A stretch of DNA of 64,000 nucleotides, taken from Pythium myriotylum. Its lineage: Eukaryota > Oomycota > Peronosporomycetes > Pythiales > Pythiaceae. The stretch is taken from NCBI GenBank assembly GCA_023091665.1, contig JALJCQ010000017.1, forward strand, positions 2,232,001 through 2,296,000, in the 5' to 3' direction. The first letter of the stretch is position 1, and each line of letters opens with the position of its first letter. The position numbers and the translations under genes are program-made. Below, piece after piece: positions 1 to 10,512 of this stretch. The notes under the pieces are model-generated. The model saw only the letters and a list, made by a program, of their open reading frames with translations, did not search any database and was not told where the DNA came from.

Positions 1-101
1 TGGTCTTGACGCGACAGCGTCGGATGGCTTGACGCCATCGCGAAGTCGGAAGCTTCGGACATGGCGATGTCGGTGTCGGATTGACGACAAGTGCTACCAA
101 G

Positions 102-404
102 TGTAGCGGTCCACGTGACCACTACACAGCACTTCGCTTGGAGGAAGCGAGAGCAGCCGCCCCGAGTCGACCCCTGTCGACGAGCGCCAAATACTTGGCA
201 AAAGGCGAACTGCCATATATTAATCCTCTCTGAGGATTAACCCTAGAGCCCTATATCCCTGGTAAATAAACCGGGGATATTACCTACTGAAATCTGATAA
301 ACCTGAGTCACTACTTAGGGTAACTTTTCCCCTAAGTGCACCACCCTAATTATGTAACCACACTACCTATGTAACTGCAAGTATAACTTGTGTACCCCGC
401 TACA
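102..404. mobile_element. LTR (solo or 3' LTR) of an LTR retrotransposon
   Basis: The segment starts TGTAGCGG and ends CCGCTACA, a perfect 8-bp terminal inverted repeat with the TG...CA ends that define retroviral-type LTRs. The 303-bp length is normal for oomycete Gypsy/Copia LTRs. An internal inverted repeat (102-111 with 117-126) lies at the left edge. The five bases on each side (ccaag and atctc) do not match, so this is either the 3' LTR of an element whose body lies left of the window or a solo LTR with a lost target duplication. No coding remains are visible in 1-101. Confidence 0.55.
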
Positions 405-470
405 ATCTCAATCACGGTCATTTTCCTTTTCGTTGTGTTCTCTTGGTCATGAAACGAGAATGGGAAATCG

Positions 471-806
471 TGTAACGAGGCTGACCTCGTTACGTCACGT
501 ACACTGTGGAGCAGTGTAGGAAGCGCGCAACACAGAGACTCGTGTTGAATCAGGCAAATGGGAAACTGAATTTATGGATTAGGAAACCTAGAAAAACCTA
601 CTCTTTGTATATAAAACCTCGCAGATCCGCCCTCGGATTTCTGCCATCCACTCAATCACAAGACCCTAACGTGATTGGTGGGAAATCGGGATAATATCGT
701 AGGATATTATCCAATCAGGAGACATCGCAACCAGATGGGTTCACGATGTTCCTATCGGACACCATTGACATGGGTCCGTACCATGTAACGGGCACATCCC
801 GTTACA
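471..806 (+). mobile_element. Solo LTR with 5-bp target site duplication
   Basis: The unit starts TGTAACG and ends CGTTACA (7-bp terminal inverted repeat) and is flanked by the perfect 5-bp direct repeat AATCG at 466-470 and 807-811. These are the signs of an LTR retrotransposon insertion reduced to one LTR by LTR-LTR recombination. A TATATAAA box at 608-615 inside it suggests that the LTR promoter reads rightwards. Both ends carry small hairpins: GTAACGAGG/CCTCGTTAC near the left end and TGTAACGGG/CCCGTTACA (784-806) at the right end. It is a different family from the LTR at 102-404, although the end sequences are similar. Confidence 0.8.
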
Positions 807-811
807 AATCG

Positions 812-1109
812 AGGGATTTGGTTGGGCGACGGAGGGCTAGACACACGTCCCAACTTTCAAAACCTCTATAATATCACGCCTTATACAGAACAACCTAACC
901 TCATCCCACTGTCCAAATTATTCCATGTGAGCTTAGCAACAATCGTCACGTCGTAAATCTATGCCTCTTCCTCATCCTATAAAAACATCAAGATGCGGGA
1001 AATCATTTTGTTACTAAGCTTTCGGAGTTTAAAAACCTCCAATAATGCTTATGCTGTATTATACAGCACAAGGGAGTAGAAGGGTTAAATCTAGGCCCTG
1101 CGCCGGCTA
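812..1109. other. Intergenic DNA between solo LTR and Helitron
   Basis: This AT-richer stretch holds no convincing reading frame. It contains a small palindrome, GCTGTATTATACAGC, near 1052-1066 and otherwise nothing recognised. Confidence 0.5.
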
Positions 1110-2001
1110 TCTATATACTAAAAGTGGAACGGTCGTGCGTCGCCCCGCGAGGCCGGAGGCCGAGCCCCCGCCCGCGCAGCGGGCGGACCTGAGTACATTT
1201 CCCCGTCGTCGGGTGTGTGGAGCCCCCGCATTCACTGACATAGGACAGGCCTGAGGTGGGACATTTTTAATGTCACGCGATTCAGACCTTTTCGTTGGAC
1301 AAAAAGATTCCTATTCACTCTTTGCATTGAATTTCTCCTAAAACCTCCTAAACCTACCCTTCGGGCCAGGAAGACTTTTCAAGTTTGAAAAGCAGTTTTT
1401 AGTGTCGAATCGAATATAGCAGGTGAAGGGTGATTGAATAATAATCGTAGAATACTATCCAATCGCGTCATATATTAGGTAATACGAAGGGTCTGTTTAC
1501 GCCATCTGACTGTGCGGCTGTCGTGCGCCACCAAACATTGGGCTCACAACAGAATTTGCAGTCTCCTTGCGCGGTGTTGCGGAGGACAGGCCAGGGGGGA
1601 ATTTGGTTCCTTCAGTGCGAAGAGGTTGTGTAGTGTGGCTGTATCGCCGTGGCTGGCCACACAACGCACGTTCCGAACGCACTGCCACCCCCCCCCCCCC
1701 CCCCCGCGCGCTTTGTGCAGCCTGTAACGGACTGGGGTATAGGAAGTCAGTAGAGTCTCCTTCTTCTCCGAGGGTGCGCATTTTGACGCGAGAATTCCCC
1801 TTCGCTGTCACCTTTCGGCGGGAAAACTCAGGCTGAGCCCGGGGGCCAGATTGATCAATTTATTGCGCACCCTATATACGCGTCCCTGGTAGCGCGGGGC
1901 CGCGTTGAGAGAAAAGGACTCAGGCTCTCTGACGTCCCGTACCTTTCAACTCTCCTCTTTGTGATCCAAGACCGGTGCTGTGATTGTGATTGAAGGCCAA
2001 G

Positions 2002-3210
2002 ATGCGTTCCAAGAGAGCTTTTGGGAGCGTGGAAGAGATTGAGGCAGCGTACGGGCCTCCTGTAGGGTACGAGAGCCGTGAAGACCAAAAGAAGCGCGAG
2101 AATGCCAAACGACAGGCACTCAGGCGCTGGAAAGCACAGCATCCTGATCCCTCGGACGCTGAGAGAGATCGGAAACGAAGTTTGATGCCTTCCTCGGAAC
2201 CTGAAGGAGATCGCAAGAAGCAAAAAGCCGAAGACACACCCATTGTTGATGAAGTACACGAAGAAGAGCCCGAACACGTACGGGAAGCCGAAAGCGAGAT
2301 GATTCCTGCCATGGGAGACCTTCTAGCTATGCTAGGACTCCGTTTGATCAGTGTTCCGGGCAACGGTGCCTGCTTCTACTTCGCTATCTATTGTACGCGG
2401 GCGACGTTGCTTGAGAGTGACAGCATCACGATTAGGGATCTTGATCATGTTCAACGCGCCACTGCACTCAAGCAAGGGATTCTCGGCACTCTCCTAAGCA
2501 ACCTGGACCGAATGGTTGCAAGCGGCGACGTACACGTGAGCATTCTCTTCCAGCGATACCTCGGAAGACCTCTGCAAGAGTCTACTGACTACGGCCTGGA
2601 GAAAATCAAGGCTTTCATCCGGCGACATCAAATGTCTTCTGTTCGACAAGGACTTCCGCATGCTGCATGGGCGGGCGAACAGGAGATCATGGCTGCAGTG
2701 CTCTACTTCAGAGAGCCTGTATTTGTCTTCGACGTCGGTACGCATAATTTTCCAGGTGGCAGAACGCGAGACGCGGTGTTTGTAAGCATGGTGCGCCTTG
2801 AGCTACGATCAGCTGATGATCCAGCGTCCGAGTGTGTGAAAACGCGAGTTCTCGATCCCAGTGAGGCTGTTCTCATCCTTAGTACGATGATCAGTCACCG
2901 CGTTGCACCATTGATGATAACGCTGAACCACAGTCAAGCTCACTACGAATGCCTGCGTTTGGACCATCAATTATATTTGGAGTGGAGTCAACGCGATGAA
3001 AACGGCCACGACATGAGAAACCGTCTAGATCTGGCGCTCTGTGATTTATCACTGTATGTCGCCCCGCGTGAAAGTCCAGCAAGTCTACAAGAGCAAGACA
3101 ACCAAAATCAAATCGACTCGGCCGACGTGCAATATCAAACCAACTCAGAAGAGCTACGACGTGGACGGTACGTGCTGAACGTCTTAAAGCCAGATTGTGG
3201 TAGATTTTGA
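2002..3210 (+). CDS. OTU-type cysteine protease ORF of the Helitron
   Basis: The protein is 402 aa from the first ATG; the open frame extends 12 bp upstream but has no ATG there. A charged N-terminal third (about residues 25-100) precedes an OTU-like domain: the catalytic cysteine lies in PGNGACFYF (Cys124), a helix with AGEQEIMAAVLYF follows near residue 220, and the catalytic histidine is in QAHYECLRL (His314). OTU proteins cleave ubiquitin or ubiquitin-like chains, and OTU ORFs have been described as accessory genes in some Helitrons. The frame is intact while the downstream Rep/helicase is broken. The stop is followed 109 bp later by the first ATG of the Rep frame. Its role in transposition is unknown. 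Confidence 0.7.
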   Translation: MRSKRAFGSVEEIEAAYGPPVGYESREDQKKRENAKRQALRRWKAQHPDPSDAERDRKRSLMPSSEPEGDRKKQKAEDTPIVDEVHEEEPEHVREAESEMIPAMGDLLAMLGLRLISVPGNGACFYFAIYCTRATLLESDSITIRDLDHVQRATALKQGILGTLLSNLDRMVASGDVHVSILFQRYLGRPLQESTDYGLEKIKAFIRRHQMSSVRQGLPHAAWAGEQEIMAAVLYFREPVFVFDVGTHNFPGGRTRDAVFVSMVRLELRSADDPASECVKTRVLDPSEAVLILSTMISHRVAPLMITLNHSQAHYECLRLDHQLYLEWSQRDENGHDMRNRLDLALCDLSLYVAPRESPASLQEQDNQNQIDSADVQYQTNSEELRRGRYVLNVLKPDCGRF

Positions 3211-3318
3211 TGCATCTGGCGTTGTAGGGGAGTGCCATCGTCAACTCAAGAAGTGCAAGACAGATATCCAGCGCAAGAGAATGAAGATGCTGAATCAAAG
3301 ACAAGGAGAAAGCGCAAC

Positions 3319-6300
3319 ATGAGTGCTGCCATGAGACGGATGCGAGATAGACGTCAAAGGGCAGAACAAGCTCCAGAAACAGCAATTTCCACCGACAAAG
3401 TGGATGACGAAGAACGCTATACAGTTGACGAGCCTCCCCATGCCTCAATCGAGGAAAAACATCGTCAACGAGAGGCACAGCGTCGATCAAACATGTCGGA
3501 AGAACAGAAGGAGAAGTCGAGGGATACCCGCAAAGCGAATAAGGAGAAGAAGAAACAGGCAAATCCAGTCGGCTTATGTATTGCTCTAGCGTCGATAGAC
3601 GAGTTTGAAGAGAGTGCAAGGGTTATTGGCGCGGATATCGGCCCAAGTGGTCGACATCTTCTCATGGAGATGACATTCGAGTGCCCGTACTGCGGTGCTC
3701 TCGACTGGAAGCAGCCCAAGAACCAAGTTAACACGCGGTGCGGTCTCAACGGTGCAATTGAAGGACCAAATTTCGACTATGTCCCGGAAATACTGAGAGA
3801 AATGTTCCGACATCCGCTCTTTCGGGTTAACGCACGGAAGTACACCCTCATCTTTCAGTTCACATCGACAGGAGCGGTTGTGAACCAGCAATTGGCAAGC
3901 CGAGAAGGTGGCGTTAAAACCTACAATGTTCAGGGACGAATTGTTCACCGAATGGGAACATTGCTTCCTTTGGATGAGGCGTATCCACGCATGTTCGCTC
4001 AAGTCTATATCTTCGATGGGAATATGCAGTATGATCTTCGAACAAAGCACCCGGAGCTTGGGCTCAATGATCACTTCATCAAGTTGTTGACCGACTATAT
4101 CAACGAGCACAACGAGTACGCCAAGGCATTCGTCCGCGCGGGACAGTTCATGATCGAGAATCCCGGCCGCCATATCCACCTTAAACTACATGAGCGAGGC
4201 GACACAGACCCTCAAACACACAACTTACCGAAGGTTTCTGAAGTAGCCGCTCTTATTGTGGACGACAAGTATCTGGAGGAAGGTCGAGACATCATCGTAC
4301 GCATGAAACCAACGAAGGACCCAGTCACAGGGAAAATTCATGCGTTACAAAGGATCAGCGAGCTTCACGAGTGCTACGATCCTATGGCTTGGCCGATCGT
4401 GTATCTGAGAGGTGAGCCAGGCCTCAATCCTATCAAGAGCAGAATGCCAAAGGACGGCCAGAAGAAGAACATTGATTTCGGCGAAGAATCATCTGAAGAC
4501 GACCAAGACAACATTGACGACGACTCAGGGAGAGAGGATGATAGTGTCGAAGTGGTAAACGAACTGGAAGCCGAGAGCAAGACCGAAGATGATGGTGTGG
4601 AAGATATGGCAATCGTCGTCCAGGGTCCTGCGGCGCCCAAGAAGCGCGCGAAGATTACATTTCGTCGGTGGATCCGCTACCAGCTCTTCTTTCGCAAGTC
4701 TCGCTACAAGCACTTGCATCAATTTGGTCCTCTTCTCCAGGAGATCTGCGTTGATCAGTTTGCCAAGATAATCACAAGTGATCTCCAGTATGCGCGCAGA
4801 AACCAAAAGCAGTTGCGCGCAGACTTATACCATGGCTTGATCGATCGATTCCGACGTGATCTGGACTGGACATTATCTCGCGAAGCGGTTCTCAACTCTG
4901 GCAAGTTCTACATTCTCCCGGCTAAGTTTGTCGGCAGCCCGCGATATATGGATCAGCTTTACCAGGATTCCATGGCCATCGTTCGGACATATGGCACACC
5001 AGATGCCTTTGTTACAGTGACTTGCAATCCAAAGTGGGAAGAGATCGAAAGGAAGTTGGAGTACGGTCAAAAAGCTGAAGACCGTCCTGAACTGGTGGCA
5101 AGAGTCTTCAACGAGAAGTTGAAGGCTATTCTCCATGATATTCTCAAGAAACACATCTTCGGTAAGGTGCTCGCGTACATATACGTGATTGAGTACCAGA
5201 AACGAGGCCTTCCACACGCGCACATTTTGCTAATCTTCCACAAGGAGTACAAGCCTCGAACCACCGCCGATTTTGATCGTTTTGTATCGGCAGAGATTCC
5301 AGATAGAGAGAAGAACCCGAGACTGTACCAGACCGTTCGACGGTGCATGCTGCATGGACCATGTGGCGAAGGCTACGAAGATGCACCGTGCATGAAGGAA
5401 GGGAAGTGCTCTAAGAAGTATCCGCGACCATTTCGAGAGACAACCACAAGGGATCGCAATGGCGTGGTGTTCAAACAAACGACCCAACAACCAGCGAACA
5501 ATTCTGAACAAGAACCGTGGTACGGACGAAGAAGAAGAAGAAGAAGTTGTCGATGAGACGAAAGACAAGAAAGGCAAGAAAGGCAAGTCGCAAGTTTGCC
5601 TTTGACAATCGACACGTTGTTCCATACAACCCTTACCTCTCCTCGAAGTACGACTGCCACATCAACATTGATTTGGTGATTGGAGATAAGGCGGTCAAGT
5701 ATCTCCACAAGTATCTTTACAAGGGAAGCGACCGTGTTACGTTGTCTGTTGACGAGAAGTACGACGAGATCTCTCGGTATGCAAACGGCATGTACGTGTG
5801 CGCGATTGAGGCAGCGTGGAGAATCTTGACTTCCCGATGAATGGAAGATCCCACTCCGTGCAGATGCTTGCGGTCCATCTTCAAGACAATCAGCAGGTGC
5901 GCCTCATTCTCTGCTATCGAAAGGGTGCAACGTCTTTTGAGGATCTTCGCACCGTGGATGGAAAGGTCTACAACACATACGCCGACGCTGCAGTGGCTGC
6001 TGGCTATGCTGAGGACGACAATCACTGTCACAACTGCATGAAAGAAGCCGCAACCTTCAAGATGCCACGTCAATTGCGTCAACTGTTTGCAATGCTGTTG
6101 GTTCATTCGTCCCCACTGGATCCAGCGAAGCTCTGGGGAGATTTCCTCGAAGACATGTCTGAAGACTTCGGAGATTCCGAACTGGCGTCCGTTAGACTCA
6201 AGGTACTTCACGACATCGAAGACAGTTTAGTGAGTGCTGGGATGTCTCTCACAGGCTTTCCTATGCTCTCACAAATTGCCGAGACGCATGATGCAGCTAT

Positions 6301-7898
6301 GGAAGAGGCGCCGACGACAGACAGCAGCATCCGCAACGATGCAGACGACTGGAAGATTGAAAACGAACTGTCGTACGATCCGGATACACTGTCTCGAACT
6401 GTTGCTCAAGTCAAAAACTTTAATGAAGACCAACAAGCTGTGTACTCAAGCGTTGTGGATGCTGTCGAAGGCCGAGGATCCAACCGACTGTTTTTCTTGG
6501 ACGGACCAGGAGGGACAGGTAAATCGTATGTTCTCGAGACAATCCTGGCAACTGTACGACAGAAGAAGAAGATTGCATTGGCAGTTGCTACAAGTGGCAT
6601 TGCAGCATTGTTACTGACCGGAGGAAGAACAGCGCATTCAAGATTCCATCTTTCACTCAAGCTACATAGTCGTAGCACATGCTTCATGTCAGCGGACTCG
6701 CCATCAGGGAAGGTTGATGAAAGAAACGGCGTTGATAGTCTGGGACGAAGCTCCAATGCAGCATCGCCATGCATTCGAAGCTGTTGACCGCACGCTTCGA
6801 TCGCTGATGGACACTCCTCTCACTCCATTCGGCGGAAAAGTCGTAGTTCTTGCCGGTGACTTCCGCCAGATCCTTCCTGTTGTCCATGGAGGCGATGTAG
6901 GACAGATCATCGATACATGCATCCAGAAATCGCGACTGTGGCCATTCTTCAGAACGGTGCGCTTACGAGAGAACATGCGCGTGAAAACGGCGATGGATCC
7001 GCATGCGGGAGCAGAGATGACAGCTTTCACGGAACTTTTGCTCGAGATCGGTGAAGGTAGACATTACAAAGACAAGTCTGTCGGCAATGACTACTGTCGG
7101 CTGCCGAAAGACATGTTCCTTGGCGAACCACCAGTCGGCAGGGGCATATCCTCTCAATTGATATCTCATGTGTATGGTGACATCGCGGATCGATACGAAG
7201 AACCGTCATACTTTGCAGAGCGTGCCATCCTCGCCCCATGAAACACGGATGTGGATGATATGAACAACAAGGTTCTTGAAATGCTCCCAGTAAAGACGGT
7301 CGAGGACGAATACGTGTACCTTTCACAGGATTCAGTTGCAGAGAGCGAAGACAGTGACGTAGGAACGTCGTATCCTACCGAGTTTCTCAATACGCTTTCG
7401 TTTGGAGGGCTCCCACCTCATAAGTTGCACCTCAAAGTGGGTGCAATTGTAATGCTCTTACGCAACCTTCAAGGCGATCGCGGACTATGCAACGGGACAA
7501 GACTCCAAATCTGCCGATTGAAGCCGACTCTAATTGATGCCATGATCCTCAACGGTAGAGGAACTGGGAACAGAATGATCATTCCTCGCCTCGAATTGAC
7601 TTCAAGTGATTCAAAGCTCCCATTCCAACTCACAAGACGTCAGTTGCCAGTCAAGCTTGCTTTTGCGATGACGATCCACAAGGCGCAAGGCCAAACAATT
7701 CTGTACCTGGGTCTCTTTCTACCGAGACCTATCTTCGCTCACGGCCAACTGTATGTCGCCCTCTCCAGGGTTTCCTCTCAGACCAGAATCAAAATTGCAA
7801 TCCAAGATCCAGTCAAAGAAGACGAAGACGGAACGTTTGTCAAGAACATCGTGTACGGAGAGGTAATTCAAGGCCATCTTGGTCCAAGTGAACCATAA
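3319..7898 (+). pseudogene. Helitron Rep/helicase transposase, broken in four places
   Basis: The reading starts at the first ATG (3319). In order it holds a Helitron-like N-terminal domain (about 3600-4900), the HUH nickase motif in RGLPHAHILLI (H-A-H at 5215-5223), the paired-tyrosine motif KYLHKYLYKG (about 5694-5730), then a PIF1/RecD-type helicase with Walker A DGPGGTGKS (about 6499-6525), Walker B IVWDEAP (about 6737-6757) and the C-terminal AMTIHKAQGQT and YVALSRV motifs. Breaks seen: a frame change in a GAA microsatellite near 5520-5545, another near 5828, another near 6700, and an in-frame TGA at 7239-7241. Every domain is still recognisable, so decay is recent. An intron instead of a frameshift is possible at any one break but not for the TGA. 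Confidence 0.85.
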
Positions 7899-8229
7899 AC
7901 AAATACGTAGGAGTAGGTCGAGCAGCACTTGGCTAGACGTAGGATCCTTAACGGGCGCCGAACTAGAACCAACTGTGTATTGATGTATATTGTGCTGCAA
8001 TAAACGAATTGATGCATCCACCAATGCTTTTGTCACTTCGACATAAACACTTCAACGTCAATACTGTTGTGGGTTCAACAATAAAAATGACAAAAGTGGT
8101 GTACTTATACAGTCACCAACAGGGGTTGCCGAAGGCAACCCGAAAAAAGCCGCAGCGCTTGCGCTGCGCCACCTTTTCCCCATAGCAAAACATGTCATAT
8201 CCCCACCAACCCAGCATGCGCAAACTAAA
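7899..8229 (+). other. Helitron 3' non-coding region with two hairpins
   Basis: This is the tail between the helicase stop and the terminal hairpin. It holds GGGTTGCC-GAA-GGCAACCC (8123-8141) and CGCAGCGC-TT-GCGCTGCG (8151-8168). Three successive GC hairpins before the CTAG end is more than the single hairpin usually described; the inner two may act as backup terminators of rolling-circle transfer or as transcription terminators. That role is inferred. Confidence 0.5.
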
Positions 8230-8302
8230 GTGCCCGCGGAGCGGGCACCCCCCACCTAGTAGGTTTCTAGATAAGCAAACCAATAGACCTCAATTTCATT
8301 CC

Positions 8303-8536
8303 TGATGAGTGAACCTGAGGTTCCTCTCTGGGTTGTCTCCGGAATTGGTGATAAACCCCACGCAGGTAAACAGCTTCCGCATCTCAAAAATGGCACGAGT
8401 GGTCACCGAGAGCCAAGGCTAAAGTAGCCACTCCGCGTCTGGCGCACTTCACGTCGAGAGTGTGTGGAGGTGAGTTCCGACTGTTCGAGTTCCGAACCCG
8501 TATCTATTTCTACATCGTATAAACACATATGGAGAT
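8303..8536. repeat. Duplicated block, copy 1 (left part, before mariner)
   Basis: Bases 8303-8372 recur at about 10313-10382 and, inverted, at about 17416-17483. Bases 8373-8500 recur inverted at 10385-10512 and (119 bp) at 15451-15569. With 9868-9947 after the mariner this makes one ancestral unit, present as a partial tandem copy starting at 10313. No gene is evident in it. Confidence 0.7.
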
Positions 8537-8781
8537 ACTACCTCCATTCGGAAAAAGATGACCTTTTCTAAAAAAATTTCTGCAGCGCTCCGCCTCGTTA
8601 TTTTTTGCAAATATTGGCGATGGGAGGGCGGCCTTTTGGATGCCCGCGAAAATGAAAATGGGGACGAGAAATGACAGCAAACATGGGAATACGACTGCAC
8701 TAGTGATACTACTGCCGTGAGCGTACATGTTCCGCCATGGCATCGACTACCAGATAAAATATCCATGATGATCAACTGCTT

Positions 8782-9634
8782 CTACCTCTGGACTACGTGG
8801 CGGAGTGGTCGGTTGCGGGGCCTCCACGTCAGGCAGCGGCGCCATCTCGGGAAGATCTTCGCCGTGTGCGGCAATAAGCCAGAGAGCACGTTCGTAGGCC
8901 GCCCGGTCGCTTCGCCGTGTGCGGCAATAAGCCAGAGAGCACGTTCGTAGGCCGCCCGGTCGCAGATCATGAACGACGGGAGCTGACCGAGGTGGCGCAA
9001 CAGCACACCTTTCTTGACGTGGGTGAGACGGAAGTTATTCCCACCTTCATGCAGCAGGATCTGCTGCATGACGGCTTGGAGAGTCATGAAGATCTTGTCC
9101 AGGGTCTCCCTCGAGCTGTCGGCCCACGCTCGCAACACCTCCGCGATGAGTTCTTCAATTGTTCGGGGCAGCGTCTGCGACTGGAGAGCCTGGATGCTGC
9201 AGAAGAACCCGAGGTCGAGCACATTCGAGTCCGGACTCTGTGCCGGTTGAGCTTGCCACGTCGCCTTGGTGGCGATGCGAATATTCCATCCGCCCGCGCT
9301 GGATCATGTGGCAGCTTGCATTGGTCGCAAGCTGCAGTCGCTGCTGGTTGGTGCGGTCTTCGACAGGGATCTGGCGCAGACGGCGACACACCTCAATGCG
9401 GTCCTTCTTCTTGCGCCCGCGCTGATGCACACGAGACTGAACAAGCGCGGCGACGCGCCAGCCCATCGTCTCCTTCCCTCGCTGCCAGATTCGCTCGACC
9501 ATCTTGCGGTCGAGACACAGCTCGATCGAGACCTTGAGGAGCATGCCGTGAGAGAGCTTGCCGTTGTTGCTGCGGCAGAGCAGCGTCTCCCACACAGCCT
9601 GCCGCTCGGTCTGCGTGAGGTGCTTGCCGCCCAT
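8782..9634 (-). pseudogene. Mariner transposase, internally deleted and frameshifted
   Basis: The N-terminal part begins at the ATG at 9634 (MGGKHLTQTERQAVWETLL) and shows the helix-turn-helix region, then a basic GRKKKDR stretch near 9460. The frame is lost near 9300. A second frame picks up the C-terminal part with QSPDSNVLDLGFF at about 9195-9235, which corresponds to the third-Asp motif (PxSPDxNxLD) of mariner transposases, then runs into helical C-terminal sequence to about 8960. The segment carrying the first two catalytic acidic residues is missing, and a 53-bp tandem duplication (8857-8909 and 8910-8962) shifts the frame near the end. The copy cannot encode an active enzyme but keeps both TIRs and could be mobilised in trans. 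Confidence 0.8.
8857..8962. repeat. 53-bp perfect tandem duplication
   Basis: Bases 8857-8909 are repeated exactly at 8910-8962 inside the mariner transposase remnant. Because 53 is not a multiple of three it shifts the frame. Confidence 0.95.
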
Positions 9635-9869
9635 GTGATCTCGGGTCCGTGTGCTTGGGTGGGCGTCGGTGGAGGTGGTCTTGTTGGAGCCGGAGAATCG
9701 AGAAATGACTGCGCAACAAAGATCTGCATGGAGCTTGATGGCAGCATTTGAAAATGGCGCCAGTTTCGAATTTCAAATGGACCGCTAGTATCATTTTAGA
9801 GGGGGTATCACATTTGTGCCGATGAAATCCAATTGGAAAAAGGTCATCTTTTTCCGAATGGAGGTAGTA

Positions 9870-10312
9870 AAAGTTTTACCCATGATACAAAACCAGTGCA
9901 CTCTCGATTGCTCATCGAAACAGCCGAGATCACATCGCTCGTCCTTGCCATTAGGCGGCTCCATTGTGCCACAAGGTCATGACGACAAGTGTCTCCAAGC
10001 GCAACTGCTGCCAAACCGCTTAAACTGAATTTCATGGAACACCTAACTAGTTGCCACGACGAAAGCATCCTATTATGTGCGATCTCCCATGCCCTGCTCA
10101 CCATCACCAGTGACGATCACAGCGAACTTGCCGGAGAGCCGCTCTGTCCGCAAAGCGTACAGTGCACGATAACCCTAGCATCTCACTGGGCAGCTTCCTC
10201 TCGCCGAACTTGAGAACAAGAAGATCCATGCAACTGTCTTCTTCGTGAACGAGAGCTCTCTTTCTCGCTGGCGGTTATCTCGCCCGGGTACTCGGTTTGA
10301 GAGTGTGTCGCT
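9870..10312. repeat. Duplicated block, copy 1 (right part)
   Basis: Bases 9882-9947 match 10513-10578 (66 bp, one difference seen) and, inverted, 15336-15401. Bases about 10022-10395 recur inverted at about 17406-17780, with scattered differences. Short open frames conserved between the two (about 70 codons) resemble no known protein and are probably not genes. Confidence 0.65.
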
Positions 10313-10384
10313 GTGATGAGTGAACCTGAGGTTCCTCTCTGGGTTGTCTCCGGAATTGGTGATAAACCCCACGCAGGTAAACAA

Positions 10385-10512
10385 CGGGTTCGGAACTCGA
10401 ACAGTCGGAACTCACCTCCACACACTCTCGACGTGAAGTGCGCCAGACGCGGAGTGGCTACTTTAGCCTTGGCTCTCGGTGACCACTCGTGCCATTTTTG
10501 AGATGCGGAAGC
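10385..10512. repeat. 128-bp segment inverted relative to its copy at 8373-8500
   Basis: The two 128-bp segments are exact reverse complements and sit after the same left flank (ACGCAGGTAAACA). The copy at 15451-15569 and the left-flank copy at about 17406 support 8373-8500 as the ancestral arrangement. No recombinase gene is adjacent. Confidence 0.8.

Larger units (their letters stand above)
1110..8259 (+). mobile_element. Helitron with both termini, coding region decayed
   Basis: The left end reads A|TCTATATACTAAAAG (A at 1109, element from 1110), the 5'-TC terminus expected for Helitrons. The right end is a GC hairpin, GTGCCCGC-GGA-GCGGGCAC (8230-8248), seven bases, then CTAG at 8256-8259 followed by host T. 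That is the CTRR 3' terminus and A^T insertion expected of rolling-circle elements. Two further perfect hairpins precede it (8123-8141 and 8151-8168). Inside are an OTU protease ORF and the remains of a Rep/helicase ORF in the same orientation. Length 7,150 bp is normal for an autonomous Helitron. Four coding breaks make this copy non-autonomous. A poly-C tract lies near 1687-1705. Confidence 0.85.
8538..9867 (-). mobile_element. Mariner-type DNA transposon with 30-bp TIRs and TA duplication
   Basis: A perfect 30-bp terminal inverted repeat beginning CTACCTCCATTCGGAAAAAG bounds the 1,330-bp element (8538-8567 and 9838-9867). It is flanked by TA at 8536-8537 and 9868-9869, the target duplication of Tc1/mariner transposons. 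A related empty site at about 15405-15435 (opposite strand) shows the uninterrupted flank, so the ends are exact. The element encodes transposase remains on the minus strand and has lost the middle of that gene. Confidence 0.9.

Noticed and set aside
10175..10425. Short frames conserved in the block copies at 10.2 and 17.5 kb
   Set aside because: About 70 codons, no domain; conserved only because the DNA was duplicated.
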